Source of the DNA: Mesorhizobium ciceri WSM4083
Lineage (GTDB): Bacteria; Pseudomonadota; Alphaproteobacteria; Rhizobiales; Rhizobiaceae
Length of the DNA stretch: 64,000 nt
Direction of reading: 5' to 3'
Assembly: GCF_000519305.1 (NCBI RefSeq)
Contig: NZ_KI912610.1
Location: 1,470,368 to 1,534,367 of the forward strand
In this document: positions 8,191-16,892 of the stretch, in pieces
Layout: every line of letters starts with the position of its first letter
Position numbering within the stretch: position 1 is the first letter of the stretch
Translations under genes and position numbers: made by a program
Notes under the pieces: model-generated
Told to the model about the DNA's origin: nothing
The model's database searches: none
What the model saw: the letters and a program-made list of their open reading frames with translations, nothing else

Positions 8191-9678
8191 CTAGGAAGAC
8201 GCAGCACCCTCTGCAGCGATCTCGCGCCCGAGTCGCACTGTTTCCCGCACCAGAAGATCGAGATCCTCACGCCGTGTACGGTGGTTGGTGATCGCCACCC
8301 GCAGCCAATGCTCGCCATGCACCGTAGTGTCGGACAGTGCCGCAATACCCTGTTCCTGCAGCCGCAGCATGATCTCCGTGTTGAGCGCCTTCAGAGCCTC
8401 ACCTGTCAGACCGGGCTGATAGCGGAAGCAGACGATGTTGACGGTCGGCGATGCCGCCAGTTGCAACCGCGGCGCGGCCTCGATCAAGTCGGCAAGATAG
8501 ACGGCCTGGGCAATGTTCTGGTCGATCAGGCGGCCGAACTTTTCGACGCCATGCTCCTTCAGCGCCATCCACACCTTCAGCGCGCGAAAACCACGCGACG
8601 TCTGCAGGCCGTAATCATGCAGCCATTCGCCGGAAGCAAGGCCGCGCGGCGTCGATTCCAGATATTCCGGCGTCACCGCGAAGGTCCGGCGATGCGCCGC
8701 GGCATCCCTGACCAGGGCGCAGCCGACCTCGAATGGCGCGTGCAGCCATTTGTGCGGATCGAGCGCGACCGAATCCGCCCGTTCGATGCCGGCGACGCGA
8801 TGCGCATTTTCAGGCGCAATGGCGATCAGCGCGCCGATGCAGCCGTCGACATGGAACCAGAGGCCTTCCTCATGCGCCAGCCTGGCAAGCGCCTGCAGGT
8901 CGTCGATCGCCCCGGTGTTGACCGTGCCGGCGGTGCCGATGACGCAGGCCGGCTTGAACCCGGCCGCGCGGTCCTCGGCGATTGCCGCCCGCAAGGCATC
9001 GATGTCCATGCGCAGCCCGCTATCGGTCGGGATGCGGCGGAGTGCCCGGTTGCCGAGGCCGAGTGCCTCCATCGCCTTGCGGTGGCAGGAGTGGATCTGG
9101 TCCGAGCCATAGAAGCGCAACGGCTTTTCGATCGCGGCAACGCCGTGCTCGCGCACGTCGATGCCGGCCTTGACGTTGCGCGCCACGGTTAGCCCTATGA
9201 TGTTGGCCATCGAGCCGCCGCTGACCAGCGTGCCGCCGGCAGAAGCGGGAAAGCCCAGCATCTCCTTGCACCAGTTCACCACCTGGCTGTCCATCAGCCC
9301 GGCGGCGTGGTTGCCGCCGCCGAGGTTGGAGCCCTGGATAGCCGCCAGGAAATCGCCGAGCGCGCCGGTGAAGTTGCTCGACCCCATATACCAGGACCAG
9401 AAGCGCGGATGGATGTTGCCCATCGGATAGGACATCACCGTGCGGGACACCTCGGCATAGACAGCATCCAGCGGTGCCGGCGAGCGCGGCAGGGGTGCGG
9501 CGAAGGCCTCTCTCACATCGGCCGGCATCTCCCGCCATACCGGGCGGTCGCGCACATCTCGGAGATAATCGACCGCATCGTCGATGACCCGGTGCGACAG
9601 GGCCTGCACATCGGCCCAGTCCGGGGGATCGAGCGTTTCCTCGGCCACCAGGCCGAGGTTTTCTTGCACGGCGTCCAT
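8191..9678 (-). CDS. PLP-dependent group II (aromatic amino acid type) decarboxylase
   Basis: A 495-residue decarboxylase of the family containing aromatic-L-amino-acid, tyrosine, glutamate and cysteine-sulfinate decarboxylases. The PLP lysine is in ALDPHKW (K310). HVDGC at 276-280 supplies the Asp that pairs with the pyridine nitrogen, and SGGSMANI at 153-160 binds phosphate. The substrate cannot be read from the sequence. GGGAG precedes ATG 9678 by six bases. The gene starts 13 bp after the end of a cysteine-synthase-like gene, so the two are probably cotranscribed and may act in succession, first making and then decarboxylating an amino acid. This coupling is inferred from context only. 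Confidence 0.88.
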   Translation of the reverse strand: MDAVQENLGLVAEETLDPPDWADVQALSHRVIDDAVDYLRDVRDRPVWREMPADVREAFAAPLPRSPAPLDAVYAEVSRTVMSYPMGNIHPRFWSWYMGSSNFTGALGDFLAAIQGSNLGGGNHAAGLMDSQVVNWCKEMLGFPASAGGTLVSGGSMANIIGLTVARNVKAGIDVREHGVAAIEKPLRFYGSDQIHSCHRKAMEALGLGNRALRRIPTDSGLRMDIDALRAAIAEDRAAGFKPACVIGTAGTVNTGAIDDLQALARLAHEEGLWFHVDGCIGALIAIAPENAHRVAGIERADSVALDPHKWLHAPFEVGCALVRDAAAHRRTFAVTPEYLESTPRGLASGEWLHDYGLQTSRGFRALKVWMALKEHGVEKFGRLIDQNIAQAVYLADLIEAAPRLQLAASPTVNIVCFRYQPGLTGEALKALNTEIMLRLQEQGIAALSDTTVHGEHWLRVAITNHRTRREDLDLLVRETVRLGREIAAEGAASS

Positions 9679-9691
9679 ACCGGATCTCCCG

Positions 9692-10780
9692 TCAAGCCGC
9701 CGGGAACTGGCAGCCGGGCGTCGAGCGCGACAGGGCGATCTCGTCGGCGTCCATCTCGGCCTCGATGCCGTCGAACAGCGGCGTCGACATGTAGCGCTCG
9801 CCGGTGTCGGGCAGCATGCACAGGATCACCGCGCCGGCCGGCGCCTTCTCCGCGATCTGCCTTGCCACGGCGAAGGTGGCGCCGCCGGAAATGCCAGTGA
9901 AGATACCTTCCTGGCGCGCCAGCGCCTTGGCCCACTTGATGCCTTCGGGCCCGGCGATCGGCATCACCTCGTCATAGAAGCTGGCGTCGATCGCTTCCTG
10001 CAGCACGTTGGGAATGAAATCCGGCGTCCAGCCCTGGATCGGGTGCGGCTCGAAGGCTGGATGGCTGGCGGCGGGGGCACCATCGGCGCCGCGCTGCTGC
10101 ACCTTGCCGCTGCCGATGAGCTGCGCGTTGGCCGGCTCGGACAGCACGATGCGGGTTTCCGGCCGCTCGCGGCGCAGCACGCGCGCCACGCCCACCACCG
10201 TGCCGCCGGTGCCATAGCCGGTGACGAAGCAATCGAGCCGCGAGCCGGCGAAATCATTGACGATCTCGCGCGCCGTCGTCGCCTCGTGGATGGCGGCGTT
10301 GGCCGCTGTTTCGAACTGGCGGGCAAGGAACCAGCCATTGGCCTCGGCCAGTTCCACCGCCTTCTTGTACATGCCGAAACCTTTTTCAGCGCGCGGCGTC
10401 AGCACCACCCTGGCGCCCAGCATGCGCATCAGCTTGCGGCGCTCGACCGAAAAACTGTCGGCCATGGTGACGACCAGCGGATAGCCCTTTTGCGCGCAGA
10501 CCATGGCGAGGCCGATGCCGGTGTTGCCGCTGGTCGCCTCGACCACCGTCTGGCCCGGCTTCAGCGCACCGCTGCGCTCGCCCTCCTCGATGATGTTGAG
10601 CGCCAGCCGGTCCTTCACCGAAGCGCCGGGATTGAAATACTCGGCCTTGACGTAGATCGTCGCGTGGGCCGGTCCGAGATTGTTGATGCGAACCACCGGC
10701 GTGTCGCCGACGGTGTCGAGAATGCTGTCGAACAGGCGGCCGCGCCCGGCCGTGGTTCTGATCTTCTGCTGCTGCAACAT
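9692..10780 (-). CDS. Cysteine-synthase-like PLP enzyme (long form)
   Basis: A 362-residue fold-type II PLP enzyme of the cysteine synthase/cystathionine beta-synthase family. The PLP lysine is K56 in GASVKDR, SGNTG binds the substrate carboxylate, and GTGGTVVG binds phosphate. It is about 35 residues longer than the canonical CysK at 37132-38112 and carries an extra segment after the phosphate loop (GKVQQRGADG through FEPHPIQGW). Such variants make cysteine or other beta-substituted alanines such as 2,3-diaminopropionate, so 'cysK' is not asserted. ATG 10780 was chosen because GAGGAGG lies seven bases upstream; an ATG 13 codons earlier lacks this. It heads a two-gene unit with the decarboxylase and is divergent from the regulator at 10993. 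Confidence 0.86.
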   Translation of the reverse strand: MLQQQKIRTTAGRGRLFDSILDTVGDTPVVRINNLGPAHATIYVKAEYFNPGASVKDRLALNIIEEGERSGALKPGQTVVEATSGNTGIGLAMVCAQKGYPLVVTMADSFSVERRKLMRMLGARVVLTPRAEKGFGMYKKAVELAEANGWFLARQFETAANAAIHEATTAREIVNDFAGSRLDCFVTGYGTGGTVVGVARVLRRERPETRIVLSEPANAQLIGSGKVQQRGADGAPAASHPAFEPHPIQGWTPDFIPNVLQEAIDASFYDEVMPIAGPEGIKWAKALARQEGIFTGISGGATFAVARQIAEKAPAGAVILCMLPDTGERYMSTPLFDGIEAEMDADEIALSRSTPGCQFPAA

Positions 10781-10992
10781 TTTTGGTCCTCCTCGAGTGT
10801 TGTCGTGTCTTGTCATCACGGGGCCGGTTACAAACCGGCGGGTTGGGCGGCGAGGTTTCGTGACCTTGCCGCGCTAGGACTGACATGCCGCACAGCGGCA
10901 ATGGCTGTATCCGGCGCTGAAATCCGCTGCCGGATGCGCCGTGTCGTGTTTGGTGATACAGGAGAGGCCGACAGGCCAGCGTGGGAGCAGGC

Positions 10993-13026
10993 GTGGAAAC
11001 GCACGTGGAATCCACCCGATCGAGGCTGAACGGCGAGATGCCGGTCCTTTCCGTGCGCCTGCTCGGAACGCTGGCGATCTCCCGCAATGATGTGCCGGTT
11101 GCGTTGCCGTCATCACGCAAGCTGCGCGCTCTGTTGGCCTATCTGGCGCTGGCGCCGCATCCTGTCAGCCGCAGCCGTCTGTGCGAGCTGCTGTGGGATG
11201 TGCCGAACGATCCAAGGGGCGAGCTGCGCTGGTGCCTGAGCAAGCTGCGCGGCGCACTCGACGCGCCGGGCCGGCACCGGGTTGCGACACAGGGTGACAC
11301 GGTCGCGCTGGATCTCAGCGATTGCCTGGTCGATGCGCTGGAGGTCAGCCAGGCCGCCAAGCAAGGGATCGGCACGCTTGATGTCGAGCGCTTGCGCATA
11401 CTGGCCAGACTGTTTGCCGGCGATTTCCTCGACGGGCTGGAGCTCGAGCGCAGCCCGCATTTCAACAGCTGGCTGATCGCACAGCGGCGCCGTTTCCACT
11501 CATGCCACGTCGCCGTGCTGGAACAGCTTGTCGGTAGCCTGCCGGCGCATAGTGAGGAGGCGATCGCCCATCTCGACGCATGGGTGGAACTGGCTCCGTT
11601 CGACGGGCGTGCACATGAGGCGTTGCTGTCCAATCTGGCCGGACGTGGTGAGATCGGCGCGGCCGAAGAACATCTGGCGACAGCGGAACGATTGTTCCAG
11701 TCGGAGGAACTCGATTTCGCACCGCTTCGCGCGGCCTGGCGGGCGATCCGTGACCAATGGTCGGGCACCTCGCTGCGGGCACAGCCGGCCTGCCTGTCCA
11801 CACTGTCGCCACCGGTGGCCACCACCGTACCCGGCCCGGTCGAGCCCAGCCACGCGTCGCTGGCGGTGATGCCGTTTGTCGAGGAGAGCGGCGGCACGCG
11901 CGGCGGATTGGCCCATGGTTTCACCCACGACATCATCACCCGCCTCGCCAAGCTCAGGGATTTCTTCGTCATCGCGCGCGGATCGGTGTTTGCACTGGCC
12001 GAGAAGAACATCGCGCCCGAGGATGCCGGCCGGCGGCTGAATGTCGACTATGTCGCCACCGGCATGGTACGCAGCCCGGCCGGCCGCCTCATCGTCAGCG
12101 TCGAACTGATCGAGGTGCGCAGCGCCAGGATCGTCTGGGCCGAGACCTTCGAGCGCAGGCCAGATGACATCTTTTCCGTGCTCGACGATATCGGCAACAG
12201 CATCGTCTCCTCGATCTCGGCCGAGATCGAAACGGTCGAGCGCAACCGCGCCATGCTGAAGGCGCCCAGCTCGCTCAACGCCTGGGAGGCCTACCATCGC
12301 GGCCTCTGGCATATGTACCGCTTCACGCAGGCGGAAAACGAGCAGGCGCGGCATTTCTTTGCCCAGGCCTTGCAGCTCGACCCGACCTTTGCCCGCGCCT
12401 ATGCCGGCCTGTCCTTCACCCACTGGCAGAACGCTTTCCAGCGCTGGGGCGACCGCGACCGCGAAAGCGCGCTGGCCTTCGAGAGCGCCGGGAACAGCCT
12501 GCTGGTCGACGACCACAATCCGGCCGCGCATTGGGCAATGGGCCGGGCGCTGTGGCTGCGCGGCGAACAGGACGGCTCGCTGCTCGAACTGGAACGGGCG
12601 GTCGATCTCAGCCCCAACTTCGCGCTCGGCCACTATGCGCTGTCCTTCGTGCATTCGCAGTCCGGCGACCCGCGAGCGGCGATCGGCTCTTCCGATCATT
12701 CGCGCCATCTCAGCCCGTTCGACCCCTTGCTGTTCGGCATGCTGGGCGCACGCGCCATGGCGCATGTCCGGCTCGGCCAGTTCGAGGAAGCGGCCGAATG
12801 GGCGCTGAAGGCGGCGGCGCGGCCCAACGCCCACGCCATCATACTGGCGATCGCCGCGCACTGCCTGGCGCTGGCCGGACGGCTCGACGAGGCGCGCGGC
12901 TTCGCCGCCGCCATCCGCATGACAAGGCCGGACTATTGCGCCGACGATTTCATCGGCACCTTCCGCTTCGAGCCGGATGCCGTAGCGCTGTTCCGGCAGG
13001 GCGCCAGCCGCATCGGGCTGAACTGA
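10993..13026 (+). CDS. SARP-like transcriptional regulator: winged helix + BTAD + TolB-like + TPR
   Basis: A regulator of about 677 residues. The N-terminal domain (SVRLLGTLAIS to WCLSKLRGAL) is an OmpR/SARP-type winged helix, followed by a bacterial transcriptional activation (BTAD) domain to about residue 240. A TolB/adenylate-cyclase-associated segment (SLAVMPFVEESGG, FTHDIITRLAKL, VDYVATGMV) comes next, and a TPR array occupies the last 250 residues (ARHFFAQALQLDPTFARAYAG). No transmembrane helix is evident, so it is cytoplasmic. The start is uncertain: GTG 10993 follows GGGAG by five bases; GTG 10981 and ATG 11038 are alternatives. It is divergent from the cysteine-synthase-like/decarboxylase pair, which it may control. 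SARP-type regulators usually govern specialised metabolism. Confidence 0.85.
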   Translation: METHVESTRSRLNGEMPVLSVRLLGTLAISRNDVPVALPSSRKLRALLAYLALAPHPVSRSRLCELLWDVPNDPRGELRWCLSKLRGALDAPGRHRVATQGDTVALDLSDCLVDALEVSQAAKQGIGTLDVERLRILARLFAGDFLDGLELERSPHFNSWLIAQRRRFHSCHVAVLEQLVGSLPAHSEEAIAHLDAWVELAPFDGRAHEALLSNLAGRGEIGAAEEHLATAERLFQSEELDFAPLRAAWRAIRDQWSGTSLRAQPACLSTLSPPVATTVPGPVEPSHASLAVMPFVEESGGTRGGLAHGFTHDIITRLAKLRDFFVIARGSVFALAEKNIAPEDAGRRLNVDYVATGMVRSPAGRLIVSVELIEVRSARIVWAETFERRPDDIFSVLDDIGNSIVSSISAEIETVERNRAMLKAPSSLNAWEAYHRGLWHMYRFTQAENEQARHFFAQALQLDPTFARAYAGLSFTHWQNAFQRWGDRDRESALAFESAGNSLLVDDHNPAAHWAMGRALWLRGEQDGSLLELERAVDLSPNFALGHYALSFVHSQSGDPRAAIGSSDHSRHLSPFDPLLFGMLGARAMAHVRLGQFEEAAEWALKAAARPNAHAIILAIAAHCLALAGRLDEARGFAAAIRMTRPDYCADDFIGTFRFEPDAVALFRQGASRIGLN

Positions 13027-13147
13027 AGCCTGGGATCGCCATCTTGGGGATCGGCCGGGAATTTCGCCTCAATTCCGCCGGGTTAACGAAGTCGGAAGGA
13101 GTTGTTTAACCGTTCGCGGCTATGTCACGGTCCGGGGGGCCGACAAA

Positions 13148-13336
13148 GTGAGTATGATGAGCAACAGCCCCGACAAGCGCAATGAATGGCGCGCCATATT
13201 CTACGTGCAAGCTCGCGTTGCCATCCTGTTTGTCCCGGTGGTTGCCAGCCTGCTGATCATAGCGGCGCTTGCCGGAAACGAACGCAAATCGGTTCCCAGC
13301 ATGATCGACCCGACCGTCACCGGCTCCGTGCGGTAG
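13148..13336 (+). CDS. Small single-pass membrane protein, unknown function
   Basis: A 62-residue frame with one hydrophobic helix (residues about 20-42, VAILFVPVVASLLIIAALAG) between a basic N-terminal segment and a short polar tail. The topology would be N-in. GTG 13148 follows a GGGGGG run by eight bases; ATG at 13154 or 13157 is equally possible. No family is recognised. It is followed after about 100 bp by the DUF1232 gene on the same strand, so both may be membrane-related. Support rests on the start site and the clean helix only. Confidence 0.5.
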   Translation: MSMMSNSPDKRNEWRAIFYVQARVAILFVPVVASLLIIAALAGNERKSVPSMIDPTVTGSVR

Positions 13337-13440
13337 ACCGGCGGTCATCAGCTCTTCGAGATGCTCTCGGAGGCGGGCGCCTGGCGTGCGCTATCGGCGG
13401 TTTTCATTTGGCGCTAAAGTCATCCGATGGCACTGAATGA

Positions 13441-13800
13441 GTGGCCCGAACGATCAAGCGCGATGTGCATGGGCTGTACCTCGCCGCTCGCGATCCCCGA
13501 ACGCCCTGGTATGCCAAGGCGCTTGCCGTGTGTGTTGCAAGCTATGCCTTGTCGCCAATCGACCTGATCCCCGATTTCATTCCGGTGATCGGCTATCTCG
13601 ACGACGTCATCCTGGTCCCTTTGGGCGTTCTTGCCGTGGTCAGGATGATACCGCCCGAGGTGATGGCGGAACACAGAAAGACCGCCGCGCTGGCCGCCGA
13701 CAGGTCGGTGAGCCGCTACGCGGCGGTGATCATTGTTTGTATCTGGACTGCCTCGATCGTGCTGGCCGGGTGGCTGGGATATCTGTATTTCGCCGACTGA
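13441..13800 (+). CDS. DUF1232 (YkvA-like) membrane protein
   Basis: A 119-residue protein with the hallmark DUF1232 segment SPIDLIPDFIPVIGYLDD (residues about 38-55), usually a hairpin inserted in the membrane, and a C-terminal helix (AAVIIVCIWTASIVLAGW). The function of the family is unknown; homologues are small inner-membrane proteins. GTG 13441 is the only plausible start, because an in-frame stop (TGA, 13438-13440) lies immediately upstream. It converges on the minus-strand UBP zinc-finger gene, whose end is 88 bp away. Confidence 0.85.
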   Translation: MARTIKRDVHGLYLAARDPRTPWYAKALAVCVASYALSPIDLIPDFIPVIGYLDDVILVPLGVLAVVRMIPPEVMAEHRKTAALAADRSVSRYAAVIIVCIWTASIVLAGWLGYLYFAD

Positions 13801-13888
13801 TTGCCAGGCCGTTCAGCAGGGAAACCGCCGCCAAATGAAGCCCGGACGGTCGCGCTTTTCTCGGGATTCCGTCGCCATGCGGCGCCGC

Positions 13889-14197
13889 TCAAACAAAGCG
13901 CGGGATCGGGCCGTTCTGCGGGGTCACGTCGTCGCCGAGGTCGACAAACACCTCGTCGACATAGCACCATGCCCAGCCTTCGGGTGGATCGTAGCCCTCG
14001 ATGATCGGATGCTTGGTGGCGTGGAAATGCCTGGTGGCGTGACGGTTGGGCGAGTCGTCGCAGCAGCCGACATGGCCGCAGGTGCGGCAGAGCCGCAGAT
14101 GCACCCATTGCGAGCCGCTCTTCAGGCATTCCTCGCAGCCGAGCGCGCTCGGCGTCACCTTCCTGATGTCGCGCGTATGCCTGCATTCATCCATCAT
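13889..14197 (-). CDS. UBP-type zinc-finger protein
   Basis: A 102-residue protein that is almost entirely a ZnF-UBP domain: CRH at 5-7, CEEC at 21-24, CRTCGHVGCC at 37-46, and the downstream histidines RHATRHFHATKHP (53-64). In eukaryotes this fold binds the ubiquitin C-terminus; in bacteria its ligand is unknown. Its ATG overlaps the stop codon of the upstream flavoprotein gene (ATGA), and the ribosome-binding site GGGAG lies inside that gene, so translation is coupled and the two products probably work together. ATG 14194 (second Met) has slightly better spacing. Confidence 0.88.
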   Translation of the reverse strand: MMDECRHTRDIRKVTPSALGCEECLKSGSQWVHLRLCRTCGHVGCCDDSPNRHATRHFHATKHPIIEGYDPPEGWAWCYVDEVFVDLGDDVTPQNGPIPRFV

Positions 14198-15873
14198 GGT
14201 CTCCCTGCTGTTTGAGGTGCGTCCGCGCGTGCGAGATAGGCATGCAATGCCGCGACCACCTGGGCGCCTTCGCCGACAGCCGCCGCGACCCGTTTGACCG
14301 AGCCGGCACGGACATCGCCTATGGCGAACACGCCGCTGCGGCTGGTCTCCATCTGCGCCGATCCTATGTCCGATCCGGTGCGCACGAAACCCTTGGCGTC
14401 CAGCTCGACATCGCAGCTGGCCAGCCAATCGGTGTTCGGATCAGCGCCAATGAAGAGGAAGAGATGACGGATAGGGCGCGTCGTTTCCGCGCCGCCGGCG
14501 CGGTTGCGCCATCGCACTGTGGCAAGATTGCCGTCTTCGCCGTCCAGCGCCTCGATTTCGGTCCCGGTCAGCACCTCGATGTTCGGCTGCGCCCGGATGC
14601 GCTCGACCAGATAACGCGACATGCTGGCATCGAGGCTGCCGCCGCGCGCCAGCAGCGCCACTTTGCGCGCATGACTGGCCAGATAGACAGCCGCTTGTCC
14701 GGCCGAATTGCCGGCGCCGACAAGCGCCACTTCCTGGTCCGCGCAAAGCCGGCCTTCGATGGGCGATGCCCAATAATGCACTGATGTCCCCTCGAACCGC
14801 GCCAGATTGGCGATGTCGAGGCGACGATAACGCGCGCCGCTGGCGATCACCACGCTGCGCGTGCGCACGGTCTCGCCGTCACCGACATCGAGCAGATAGC
14901 GGGCGCCAGACGCGTCGGTGGCGGCGCTCAAAAGCTTCGCCTCGTCCGGGATGACCATTTCGACGCCGAATTTCTGCGCCTGGTTGTAGGCGCGCGCCAT
15001 CAGCGCCATGCCGGTGATGCCGGTCGGGAAACCGAGATAGTTCTCGATGCGCGAGGAGGCACCGGCCTGTCCGCCGAAGGCACGGCAATCGAGCACGATC
15101 GTCGACAGCCCTTCGGATGCCGCATAGACCGCCGCCGCCAGCCCTGCCGGGCCGGCGCCGACGATGGCCACGTCATACACCGTATCGGCATCGATCGGCC
15201 GCAGCAGGCCGATGCAGCGGGCGAGGTCCTTTTCGCCGGGATTCATCAGCAGCCTGCCGTTTGGACAGAGCACGATCGGCAGGTGGTGAGGATCGACCTC
15301 GAAACGCTCGACCAGGGTCTTGGCGCAGGGATCGCTGCCGGAATCGAGCACGCGGTGCGGCTGGCCGCTGCGGGCAAGGAAACCCTGCAGCCGTAACACG
15401 TCGGCATGGTCCTGGGGTCCGATGATGATCGGCCCGCTGGTGGCGCTCTCCAACAGCCCGACACGGCGCAGGATCAGCGCCCGCATGATGCGCTCGCCGA
15501 GATTGGCCTCCTGCACCATCAGGTCGCGCAGCCGCTGCGAGGCGATGACGAACGCCTCGACCGGTTCGGCGGCCTGCGCATTGACCAGCGAGGGACGGGC
15601 CGAAAGCTGCGCCAGCTCGCCGACAAAGCTGCCTGGGCCATGCGTGACGATCGTCTCGCGCCGGCCGAGCCCGCCATCCTGGGTGATGTCCACGCTGCCC
15701 GACAAGACGACGATCAGGCCGGGCGCCACATCGCCTGCTTCGATGATGTGCTCGCCAGCGGCATAGGCGCTGGCCTCGCCGAACCGGCGCATGCGGTCGA
15801 TGTCCACCTCAGCCAGCGTGGGGAACGCCTGATCGCGGCGGGCACCGAAGATCTGGTTGGTGGATTGAGCCAT
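14194..15873 (-). CDS. cNMP-binding, thioredoxin-reductase-like FAD oxidoreductase lacking CxxC
   Basis: A 559-residue three-part fusion. Residues about 20-130 are a cyclic-nucleotide-binding beta-roll (GSFVGELAQLSARPS is the phosphate-binding cassette). Residues 145-230 resemble a thioredoxin/glutaredoxin-like module. Residues 243-559 are a TrxB-like FAD/NAD(P)H domain with GAGPAG (249-254), the NADPH site GAGNSAGQ, and GDVRAGSVKRVAAAVGEG at the C-terminal FAD site. The redox-active CxxC of thioredoxin reductase, expected after the VxYxA segment, is replaced by HYWAS (366-370), so it should not reduce thioredoxin in the normal way. The start is ATG 15873; longer upstream reading runs through a terminator and tRNA. 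Its stop overlaps the start of the UBP zinc-finger gene. Confidence 0.9.
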   Translation of the reverse strand: MAQSTNQIFGARRDQAFPTLAEVDIDRMRRFGEASAYAAGEHIIEAGDVAPGLIVVLSGSVDITQDGGLGRRETIVTHGPGSFVGELAQLSARPSLVNAQAAEPVEAFVIASQRLRDLMVQEANLGERIMRALILRRVGLLESATSGPIIIGPQDHADVLRLQGFLARSGQPHRVLDSGSDPCAKTLVERFEVDPHHLPIVLCPNGRLLMNPGEKDLARCIGLLRPIDADTVYDVAIVGAGPAGLAAAVYAASEGLSTIVLDCRAFGGQAGASSRIENYLGFPTGITGMALMARAYNQAQKFGVEMVIPDEAKLLSAATDASGARYLLDVGDGETVRTRSVVIASGARYRRLDIANLARFEGTSVHYWASPIEGRLCADQEVALVGAGNSAGQAAVYLASHARKVALLARGGSLDASMSRYLVERIRAQPNIEVLTGTEIEALDGEDGNLATVRWRNRAGGAETTRPIRHLFLFIGADPNTDWLASCDVELDAKGFVRTGSDIGSAQMETSRSGVFAIGDVRAGSVKRVAAAVGEGAQVVAALHAYLARADAPQTAGRP

Positions 15874-15953
15874 GGCTTTGAGCGTAGCGAAGCGGGCGCG
15901 GAGTTTGAAGCGGTTTGTGAGGGGACTGGCCGGAAGGGGAGGTGGCTGAAAAG

Positions 15954-15983
15954 AAAAAGCCCGGACGAACCGGGCTTTTTCTC
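15954..15983 (-). terminator. Rho-independent terminator of tRNA-Leu
   Basis: Perfect 11-bp stem AAAAAGCCCGG / CCGGGCTTTTT (15954-15964 and 15970-15980) with a 5-base loop. On the minus strand it is followed by a T-rich run. It lies about 40 bp downstream of tRNA-Leu and before the cNMP-flavoprotein gene, so it separates the two units. Confidence 0.85.
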
Positions 15984-16021
15984 TAGGTTTCTGAACCCTC
16001 GAATGGTTCGAAACGGGAATT

Positions 16022-16106
16022 TGGTGCCCAGAAGAGGACTCGAACCTCCACTCCTTGCGGAACACGGACCTGAACCGTGCGCGTCTACCAATTCCGCCAT
16101 CTGGGC
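16022..16106 (-). tRNA. tRNA-Leu (anticodon CAG)
   Basis: An 85-base class II tRNA on the minus strand with encoded CCA. The acceptor stem is GCCCAGA/TCTGGGC, followed by discriminator A and CCA. The D arm is GGCGGAATTGGTAGACGC. The anticodon stem-loop CACGG-TTCAGGT-CCGTG gives anticodon CAG, reading CUG. A long variable arm (TTCCGC..GGAGTGGA region) and the T arm GAGGTTCGAGTCCTC complete it. No integrase or att duplication is seen at its 3' end. Confidence 0.97.
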
Positions 16107-16179
16107 TGGTGCGGGCTCATGTAAGCGGGCAAGCGATTGCTGTCAACGCGCTTTTTTCGCAGGTACTCCGTTCGCCGGC

Positions 16180-16800
16180 TCAGTCGTGCAGCACTTCCTT
16201 GGAAGCGACGGTGGAATCGGCGTTGAGCTGGTAGATGATCGGCACGCCGGTGCCGAGTTCCAGCTTGACGATCTCCTCGCCCGACTTGCCGTCGAGCGCC
16301 ATGATCAGCGCGCGCAGCGAGTTGCCGTGGGCGGCGACCAGCACGGTGCCGCCGCGCAGCACATGCGGCTGCAGGTCGTGCAGGTAATAGGGCCAGACTC
16401 GGGCGCCGGTGTCCTTCAGGCTTTCGCCGGCGGGCGGCGGCACGTCGTAGGAGCGGCGCCAGACATGCACCTGCTCCTCGCCCCATTTCTTGCGGGCGTC
16501 GTCCTTGTTGAGGCCGGAGAGATCGCCATAGTCGCGCTCGTTGAGTGCCTGGTCGCGGATGGTCTTCAGGTCACTCTGGCCGACCGCGTCGAGGATGTGC
16601 TGGCAGGTCTTTTGCGCCCGGATCAGCGCCGAGGTGAAGGCGATGTCGAATTTCAGGCCGCGCGCCTTGAGTTTCTGGCCGGCGGCCTTGGCCTCGGCGT
16701 GGCCCTGCTCGGTCAGGTCGACATCACGCCAGCCGGTGAAAAGGTTCTTCAAATTCCATTCGCTCTGGCCGTGGCGCACGAGCACGAGGGTTCTCGACAT
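16180..16800 (-). CDS. gpmA: 2,3-bisphosphoglycerate-dependent phosphoglycerate mutase
   Basis: A 206-residue enzyme that interconverts 3- and 2-phosphoglycerate in glycolysis and gluconeogenesis, of the usual alphaproteobacterial length. The phosphohistidine motif LVRHGQSEWN is at residues 6-15, ERDYGDLSG at about 86-94 carries the catalytic Glu, and the second catalytic His is in AAHGNSLRA. ATG 16800 follows GGAG by seven bases. It is downstream of dapB on the same strand, with 92 bp between them that hold a palindromic repeat; cotranscription is likely but not shown. Confidence 0.95.
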   Translation of the reverse strand: MSRTLVLVRHGQSEWNLKNLFTGWRDVDLTEQGHAEAKAAGQKLKARGLKFDIAFTSALIRAQKTCQHILDAVGQSDLKTIRDQALNERDYGDLSGLNKDDARKKWGEEQVHVWRRSYDVPPPAGESLKDTGARVWPYYLHDLQPHVLRGGTVLVAAHGNSLRALIMALDGKSGEEIVKLELGTGVPIIYQLNADSTVASKEVLHD

Positions 16801-16815
16801 GTTTGCTCCTTCAAG

Positions 16816-16862
16816 AGCAATTCCAGGAAAAGTGTGACGCGGTTTTCCGCCCGGAATTGCGT
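16816..16862. repeat. RPE-like palindromic repeat, copy 1
   Basis: About 47 bp between dapB and gpmA with the core GCAATTCCAGGAAAAGTGTG followed by a CGGTTTTCCG half and CCGGAATTGCG. The ends are inverted repeats (GCAATTCC / GGAATTGC). A copy in reverse orientation lies at 22138-22185. It would form a hairpin in the dapB-gpmA transcript. Confidence 0.8.
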
Positions 16863-16892
16863 TAGACAAAGAGGTTTATGGATCAGGCCGGC

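Noticed and set aside
11500..12861. 453-codon minus-strand frame within the SARP-like gene
   Set aside because: Shadow of the SARP-like gene, which has recognisable domains.
13889..14197. Bacterial ubiquitin-like conjugation system
   Set aside because: No E1, E2, JAB or ubiquitin-like gene lies near the UBP finger, so the partner is not established.
16022..16106. tRNA-Leu as an integration site
   Set aside because: No integrase gene or repeat of the tRNA 3' end nearby.
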